Positions 6,413-10,553 of a DNA stretch of 10,553 bases are shown here, in pieces (the stretch's first letter is position 1; every line of letters starts with the position of its first letter). The notes beneath the pieces were generated by a model. The model saw nothing but the letters and a program-made list of their open reading frames with translations. It was not told where the DNA came from and made no database searches. The translations under genes were made by a program, and so were the position numbers. The stretch comes from Baffinella frigidus. Its lineage: Eukaryota > Cryptophyceae > Cryptomonadales > Baffinellaceae. The stretch covers positions 16,838 to 27,390 of the forward strand of contig MU647016.1 of assembly GCA_026770585.1 (NCBI GenBank). The letters are read 5' to 3'.

Positions 6413-6930
6413 CTCGGCTTCAACGAAGTTCTTCAACTTTCGCGCCGCCACCCCCTCGGCGTAAAACCTGGGAGCGGCTGGGGTGAGCGTCGATTGAACG
6501 TGGCCTTCGGCATCAGCACAGTCCAGTGAGTTGCTTCAGACAACAGCAGGGGAAGGGCGGCCGGGGAATCCAAGCGCACCGCTCCTTCCGCTCGTCGATG
6601 CTCTCCGTTGCAGCTTCCTCCGTTGCATCCACAACGCCCCGCAGATTCTTGAGCAGATTCTGTGCACAGTGCAACGGGTCAGCCAGCGTTGCCAGGTGTC
6701 TGCCTGGGCGGCGGAGTGGACTGCCATGCGTGGGAGTGGGTTCCTTGCAGCTTTTGTGCTTCCTCGCGTCGGGAGTGGTATTGCATGAGTGGGTCCACAC
6801 GGGATTGGCCCAGTTTCCTACAGAATGGGCAGGTGGGTTTCACCTGCGCGTGGTTGTTCGCGTCGCGGCCCCAGAACCTCAGTGTTGCACCGTCCGGCGG
6901 CGCCGCTGGGGCAGGCGTGGCATGTTCCAT
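6413..6930 (-). CDS. Minus-strand multi-exon gene candidate, unknown product
   Basis: This is a tentative model. An ATG at 6930-6928 opens a frame (MEHATPAPAAPPDG at the start) with a donor-like CAG|GTGAAA near 6844. A second exon, 6659-6580, follows an acceptor GTGCACAG; it encodes 26 residues starting NLLKNLRGVVDATEE and ends at a GTGCGC donor in phase 2. A third exon, 6467-6413, follows CTCCCAG, has the complementary phase, encodes FYAEGVAARKLKNFVEAE and ends at a strong GTACGT donor. The 112-bp intron between exons two and three keeps frame. The first-to-second junction is phase-compatible (0/0) but less certain, because the first frame also reads on through CPFCRKLGQSRVDP, which has only one C-x2-C pair. 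No family was recognised. Downstream exons are missing, and the 6105-6288 element lies beyond the last exon. Confidence 0.35.
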
Positions 6931-6966
6931 GATCGGGGCCGTTGCCCCGAGCACCACCACCCCTGG

Positions 6967-7009
6967 TCGTCAGCAGTCCTATTTTCCCTGCATCATATCG
7001 TCAGCAGTC
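6967..7009 (+). repeat. 12-bp direct repeat TCGTCAGCAGTC
   Basis: Identical 12-mers lie at 6967-6978 and 6998-7009, 31 bp apart. They sit in the spacer between the minus-strand candidate and the plus-strand candidate. The function is unknown. Confidence 0.6.
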
Positions 7010-7359
7010 TTAATTTCACGCCGTTAATTTTAGAAGGACCCAAAGTTCAGACCGGGTTTTGCCTGTCCAGCTGTCCCCCCCTTCCACTGAAGTAGCTAAT
7101 TTAGCTGTGCTCCGAAGAAGGGTGTTGAATGATACACCTGCATCTTCGCCACTGAATAGGACGAAAACAGGCTGCATCGCAGCTGCCCATCAACGGTCGC
7201 GAGGCGAGAGAGACGCCTCTCTTGTCTGGGGATTCAGCTGCCCCGCGTGGTTCTCTCTCCTCTCAAGAGGACGGAGCAGGCACTTCGCCTTGAGCTATGC
7301 ACGGGCCGCCACCGCAGTTCGGCGTGGAGGAGGAAACGCTCTGCCTTGCCCTTGTTCAG
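7010..7359. other. Spacer between divergent gene candidates
   Basis: It contains the near-palindrome AGCTAATTTAGCT near 7093 and the hairpin GAGGCG/CGCCTC (7201-7219). A shared upstream region for the two divergent candidates would fall here, but no TATA box or other promoter motif was convincing. The plus-strand exon could start earlier than 7360, since the frame is open from an ATG at 7297. Confidence 0.35.
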
Positions 7360-7565
7360 GAGGGTTTCTCTGTGTGGGGCTCGTGCCGCGGGGTGCTCGC
7401 TGGCGGGCAGGCGGAGGAGCGGCTGGAGTCGCGCAGGGGCAAAGGCGCAGCTGAAGAACTGCTGGGGGCGGCGCGCGCGTGGCTGTTTGGGCACCTGGGG
7501 GAGGAAGGGGTGAACGAAGAGCTGGGGGAGGACGAGGCGAGGTTCGACGACGCAGTGCTTGCCAG
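7360..7565 (+). CDS. Coding exon candidate A of a helical-repeat protein
   Basis: A pyrimidine-rich run ending TTGTTCAG precedes 7360, and the frame closes on a near-consensus donor CCAG|GTGAG at 7565/7566. The encoded 68 residues are rich in Glu, Ala, Arg and Leu, starting EGFSVWGSCRG and ending EARFDDAVLAR, with runs that would form amphipathic helices. The frame is open upstream to an ATG at 7297, so the start is uncertain (an alternative acceptor lies at 7317). The last codon is split after two bases (phase 2). Its C-terminal part aligns loosely with candidates B and C. No known domain was recognised. Confidence 0.45.
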
Positions 7566-7639
7566 GTGAGAGGATAGGGGAAAGTCTTTAGACGGGATGC
7601 GAAACAACGAACACGAAAGCCCGTTCACGCAGCAGGACC

Positions 7640-7742
7640 TGGTTAAGGGTTTGGGGTTTAGGGTTCGGGGTTTGGGGTTTGGGGTTTGGGGTGTGGGGTT
7701 TAGGGTTAGGGGGTTGGGATTTGGGGTGGGGGGTTTGGGGCA
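7640..7742 (+). repeat. Telomere-like tract inside a putative intron
   Basis: TTTGGGG, TTTAGGG and TTCGGGG units run about 100 bp on the plus strand, starting 75 bp after the exon A donor. If the gene model is right, this lies in an intron. Confidence 0.85.
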
Positions 7743-8030
7743 GTTGTGACGACGCTGGAGCTGGAGCGCGAGGACGCTGGGTAGGACCCACCAACCCTCC
7801 CGGGCTGGGCAAATCGATTATTTTCGATCTTCAATTTCAAGGTAAAATGGCTCCACGGACGCCTGAATCCGGCGGCCTCCAAGGGAAACACGTGACCTCA
7901 AATTCGACGATTTGCCCACGCTGTGAAGGTTGGTGGACAGTTGTGACGCTGAGCCGGGACGCAACGTAGGACAGTCGCGACGCCAGAGCGCTAGGACGCG
8001 GTCTTAGGACAACTGAGACGCTAGATCGTG
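7741..8030 (+). repeat. Degenerate tandem repeat GGACAGTTGTGACGC, split by a MITE
   Basis: Units beginning (G)GACAGT.G.GACGC occur at 7936, 7970 and near 8007, with a matching unit starting CAGTTGTGACGACGC at 7741. Three of the units are preceded by GTA or TTA. The 149-bp element 7788-7936 sits between the first and second units at what would otherwise read GTAGGACAGT, a string also present intact near 7967. Confidence 0.65.
7788..7936 (+). mobile_element. 149-bp MITE, copy A
   Basis: The ends are CCACCAACC and GGTTGGTGG, with 29-bp terminal inverted repeats matching at about 24 of 29 positions (ending GGGCAAATCG). AC flanks both sides (7786-7787, 7937-7938). Copy B (8907-9055) is exactly the same length and about 135 of 149 positions identical when reverse-complemented. 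It has no coding capacity. The insertion lies within a local tandem repeat that preserves the empty-site sequence, so the boundaries are well supported. Confidence 0.85.
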
Positions 8031-8157
8031 AGCACGACTCTCTGCCCGACTCTGCCACGCCACCCCTAGCTTGGACTCAATTCTCTCCCTCGATGCCCCG
8101 CATCACCACACGGGGACCCTCCCCATCGAGTTCACCACATGGAGATCATTGAGCTCG
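8031..8157. other. Short spacer, no gene
   Basis: Two related segments, ATCACCACACGGGGA and TTCACCACATGGAGA, lie about 30 bp apart near 8102 and 8131. Nothing else is supported. Confidence 0.4.
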
Positions 8158-8365
8158 ACCACCAGCAACCCGTAGCCGCTTTTACCGGATCCTTGCAAGA
8201 ATCCGGGAATGAAATTCTTTTTTTGATTTATTCGTAGGACCCTACAGTAGGAAACCCTAGGGACCTCGGATTGCTGACGGGAGATACCGATGTGATCTCA
8301 TCGGTTTAGCTGAAAATTACTACAGTTCCCGACCCGGTTATAAGCTGCTACGGGTTGCTGGTGGT
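8158..8365. mobile_element. 208-bp inverted-repeat element ending ACCACCAGC
   Basis: Perfect 19-bp terminal inverted repeats ACCACCAGCAACCCGTAGC lie at 8158-8176 and 8347-8365. The interior holds the CCCTACAGTAGG..CCTAGGGACCTCGG module near 8240, the hairpin CCGATG/CATCGG (8287-8304) and the TGAAAATTACTACA motif (8311-8324). The first base pair outside the repeats differs (CG against TA), so no target duplication is visible. The CCACCAGC end links it to the other elements. Confidence 0.75.
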
Positions 8366-8685
8366 TAGCAAAACCGCGAAGCGAGTGCCTCCGACGCTTA
8401 GGTAGGTCCGGTTGTACATTGAGTATCGAGCACTTGAGATCCTTATATCGAGCCCTCTCTGGACGCCTCAAGTTTATGGCCCGACGTCATAAGTCCAATT
8501 CAAGTCTCCTACCGAACCTTGACTGACGCCTCGCCCCGGAAGCAGGCTTCTCATGCTCGAACTCTCCCTGCAGCACCCTCCCGCCTCGCCTCCTCACCAC
8601 CCGACAAGCCCCGGTGCGGGGAGGGGCGGCGGGGAGGAAGGGTCCGTGAGACCCGTGGGTCGGGACACATGCGACATCGCTGCAG

Positions 8686-8814
8686 GGCGGCTCATGGAGG
8701 ATCGTGTGGAGCGTGTGCTGGGGTGCGCTCTTCTGCCGGAGCGCCGCGTGGAGGATGGAGGGGGCGACGCGCTCTTGCAACGCGCAGTGCGCGGCATCAC
8801 CGAGCGCATGGCAG
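8686..8814 (+). CDS. Coding exon candidate B (43 codons)
   Basis: The acceptor CGCTGCAG ends at 8685 and the donor GCAG|GTGCGG is at 8814/8815, giving 129 nt that begin and end in phase 1. The product starts RLMEDRVERVLGC and ends AVRGITERMA: charged, Leu/Ala-rich and probably helical. Its phase matches candidate C exactly, but not candidate A with this acceptor; earlier AGs at 8545 or 8650 would restore the phase with A. The 149-bp MITE copy B begins 92 bp downstream. Confidence 0.45.
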
Positions 8815-8906
8815 GTGCGGCATGGGGCGCAGCCGCGCGCTCCCCCGCCCCTACCGCTTCCACGCCGCCGCCGCAGACGCCCGCGCGCCCGGGAGGAGGT
8901 ATGCTA

Positions 8907-9055
8907 CCACCAACCCCCACAGCCTGAGCAAATCGTCGAATTTGAGGTCACGTATTTCCCTTGGAGGCCGCCAGATTCCGGCGTCCGTGGAGCCATTTTG
9001 CCTTGAAATCGAAAATCGAAAACCATCGATTTGCCCAGGCCGTGAGGGTTGGTGG
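8907..9055 (-). mobile_element. 149-bp MITE, copy B
   Basis: It is in inverted orientation relative to copy A. Its terminal repeats CCACCAACC...GGTTGGTGG match at about 26 of 29 positions. TA flanks both sides (8905-8906, 9056-9057). In the gene model it lies in the intron between exons B and C. The two copies, about 970 bp apart and inverted, could pair in a transcript. Confidence 0.85.
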
Positions 9056-9257
9056 TATCCTCCGGGGTGGTAGCGGGCTGCTTAAGTCCTCTGGTCTCGA
9101 AGCATCTCTCCCCCTAGCTCCAGACCGCGGTCGTGTTTGTCAACTTATTACACCTCGCTTTGCCCCAGAAGGAGGTGGCGCGGCAGCGGCCACTGGAGGC
9201 TAAAAATGTGACTATTTCAAAACAGGGTTTTTTTTACAAGTGAAGAAAAAAAAGAGA

Positions 9258-9273
9258 TGTGTAGTAATTTTCA
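9258..9273 (+). repeat. Solo TGTGTAGTAATTTTCA motif
   Basis: This copy matches the arm of the 4066-4138 element and the related motifs at 4441-4456 and (inverted) 8311-8324. It lies just upstream of a strong hairpin, in an A-rich patch containing two homopolymer runs (T at about 9229, A at about 9246). Confidence 0.5.
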
Positions 9274-9288
9274 CACAAATAGGGGCGT

Positions 9289-9330
9289 TTGGTCACGTAT
9301 CTGACAGAAATCTGTCAGATACGTGACCAA
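9289..9330. repeat. Perfect 19-bp hairpin with 4-nt loop
   Basis: TTGGTCACGTATCTGACAG (9289-9307) is followed by AAAT and its exact reverse complement (9312-9330). No T-run follows, so a simple terminator is unlikely. It lies in the putative intron between exons B and C, about 60 bp before the exon C acceptor. It could also be the palindromic remnant of an inserted element. Confidence 0.9.
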
Positions 9331-9390
9331 GCCTGCGCGTGACTGGTACTAAATTCAACAACCCCACATTTAAAATCCCCCCCCTTCCAG

Positions 9391-9596
9391 GCTCGGGTGG
9401 GGGGGCGATGTCCGTCGCGTCGGAAGCGTGGACGCGGGTGTTGCGCGCGCGGGATGCGCTCCACGCACTCCCGCGGGAGGATGCCGAGGAGGAGGAGGGG
9501 GCGCTGGATGTTGCGGAGGAGGCGGTGATGAGGAGCGTTGAGTGGGCGCTGGACACTGGCTGCCCGCGCCCCGCGCACGTCCCCCCGCCTGTCACG
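9391..9596 (+). CDS. Coding exon candidate C of the helical-repeat gene
   Basis: A run of pyrimidines ending CCCCTTCCAG (9381-9390) is a strong acceptor. The frame entered in phase 1 matches the donor phase of exon B, giving ...ITERMAG|SGGGAMSVASEAW. The product continues through RVLRARDALHALPRED, an acidic run, and AEEAVMRSVEWALDTG, which aligns loosely with exon B and with the end of exon A. It then becomes proline-rich. A possible donor ACG|GTAGAC lies at 9596/9597; if unused, the frame ends at TGA 9633-9635, at the edge of the telomere-like tract. No domain was recognised. Confidence 0.45.
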
Positions 9597-9635
9597 GTAG
9601 ACCCGCTACCCTCAACTCTGATTCGCAACCCCTGA

Positions 9636-9990
9636 ATCCTGAACCCTGAATCATACACCCTAAAGCCTGAACCCTCACCATAAATTGTAAACCCCAAAAC
9701 CTCAACCCTCACCATAAATCACAAACCCTGAAACCTCAACCAGAAACCCTAAACCCTGAACCCCAAACCCTGAAAGCTAAACCCTAAAACCTAAACCCTA
9801 AACCCTAAACCATAAACCCTGAACCCTAAACCCTGAACCCTAAGCCCTAAACCCTAAACCCTAAACCTTAAAACCCTAAACTCTAACCCCTAACCCCTGA
9901 ATCCTAGGCCCTGAACCCTAAACCCTGAACTCTAAACCCCGAACCCTGAACCCTAACCCCCAAACCCTAAACCCTAAACCCCAGACCCTA
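9636..9990 (-). repeat. Long C-rich telomere-like tract
   Basis: About 350 bp of CCCTAAA, CCCTGAA, CCCCAAA and CCTCAAC units form the minus-strand counterpart of the G-rich tracts at 780-7740. Units are purest near 9795-9870. A 34-bp unit (CCCTCACCATAAAT...) is duplicated in tandem at 9672-9705 and 9706-9739. Open frames here encode low-complexity peptides only. Confidence 0.95.
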
Positions 9991-10071
9991 AAAACGCAGG
10001 CGACGGCAAGCCCCGAGTAGCTACTGACAGGGCCCGGGCCATTCAACTCTTCTCTCTGCCGCAAAATTTAA

Positions 10072-10452
10072 AACTGTTATATGATACGGACCATTTTCAG
10101 TTAAACGGAGCTTCAATTAACAATAAATTGTTTGTTGAGATTGACGCTCTCGCTGGTCATGAGGCGGGTTGTTAGCTTGTAGAGCGTTTGCGGTAATAGC
10201 CGTCCGTTTTCGAGTTCGAGTTTTCAAGTTTTCGAGAGTTTTACGATATTGTCAAGGTCGTAATTTTTTAAAATGGACACTTCTGGTACATTCGAAAATT
10301 TGAAAACTCCAACTCGAAAACGGACGGCTATTACCGCAAACGCTCTACAAGCTAACAACCCGCCTCATGACCAGCGAGAGCGTCAATCTCAACAAAAAAA
10401 AAGTTAATTGAAGCTCCATTTAACAGAGAATGGTCCGTATCATGTAACAGTT
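10072..10452. mobile_element. 381-bp fold-back element with 86-bp perfect arms
   Basis: Left arm 10072-10235 and right arm 10292-10452 are inverted repeats separated by about 56 bp. The stretch 10131-10216 is exactly reverse-complemented at 10311-10396 (86 of 86). The outer parts (AACTGTTATATGATACGG and its partner) carry scattered differences and an A-run length difference near 10392-10402. TTAA lies at or near both outer ends (10068-10071 and 10451-10454) but not symmetrically. It may be a fold-back transposon or an inverted duplication, and no protein is encoded. Confidence 0.85.
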
Positions 10453-10512
10453 AACGCTCTATCGCTCTGGCGAGACCGAGGAGAGAAAGCCTGGCGCGTG
10501 CAACCCTTCCTC

Positions 10513-10551
<39 letters not shown>

Positions 10552-10553
10552 AC
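10513..10553 (-). repeat. (CCCTCAA)n tract running off the window
   Basis: The 7-bp unit CCCTCAA repeats five to six times perfectly to the end of the window. On the other strand it is TTGAGGG, a one-base variant of TTTAGGG. The orientation agrees with 9636-9990. Confidence 0.9.

Noticed and set aside
6803-6860. CPFC motif in minus-strand frame as a zinc finger
   Set aside because: Only one C-x2-C pair is present and the histidines are not at C2H2 spacing, so no zinc-finger call is justified.
6526-7095. Plus-strand open frame of 189 codons, the longest in the window
   Set aside because: Ser/Cys/Arg/Pro-rich composition typical of the antisense of a GC-rich coding region; the minus strand has phase-consistent exons there.
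9293-9715. Minus-strand open frame of 140 codons
   Set aside because: It starts in the telomere-like tract and is antisense to exon candidate C, whose plus-strand translation is more protein-like and has splice borders.
10072-10452. piggyBac-type element with TTAA duplication
   Set aside because: TTAA lies near both ends but at different offsets from the arms, and the arm tips do not resemble piggyBac ends.

Overview
The window looks like nuclear DNA from a eukaryote with Arabidopsis-type (TTTAGGG) telomere repeats. That repeat type is found in green algae and plants and also in several other algal or alveolate groups. The evidence is long interstitial tracts of TTTAGGG and its variants, GC-rich coding-like patches bounded by GT...AG splice sites, many short inverted-repeat elements without a transposase, and no prokaryotic gene layout (no tight operons, no Shine-Dalgarno-led reading frames, no long confident ORF). 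I cannot name the species. No tRNA, rRNA, CRISPR array, virus gene or transposase was recognised.

Layout. 1-780 is GC-rich, with degenerate repeats that could be old minus-strand coding sequence, interrupted by a small hairpin element. 780-5240 is mostly non-coding: telomere-like tracts in G-rich orientation, 14-bp and roughly 30-57-bp tandem repeats, and several inverted-repeat elements, including a 138-bp MITE at 4542-4679 with a 5-bp target duplication. 5250-6300 holds more inverted-repeat elements. 6413-6930 has a minus-strand multi-exon gene candidate and 7360-9596 a plus-strand one (three coding-like exons carrying a degenerate helical repeat). The plus-strand candidate contains two copies, in opposite orientation, of a 149-bp MITE. 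9636-9990 is a telomere-like tract in the opposite (C-rich) orientation. 10072-10452 is a large fold-back element with an 86-bp perfect core. The window ends in (CCCTCAA)n.

The main result is a set of non-autonomous elements ending in CCACCA...TGGTGG (7788-7936, 8907-9055, 5386-5556, 8158-8365, plus fragments at 5598-5627 and 6105 onward). Three of them have apparent 2-bp target duplications of differing sequence (AC, TA, GA). One is inserted in a local tandem repeat that supplies a likely empty site. Gene calls are tentative: they rest on composition, splice-site phase and internal repetition, not on recognised homology.
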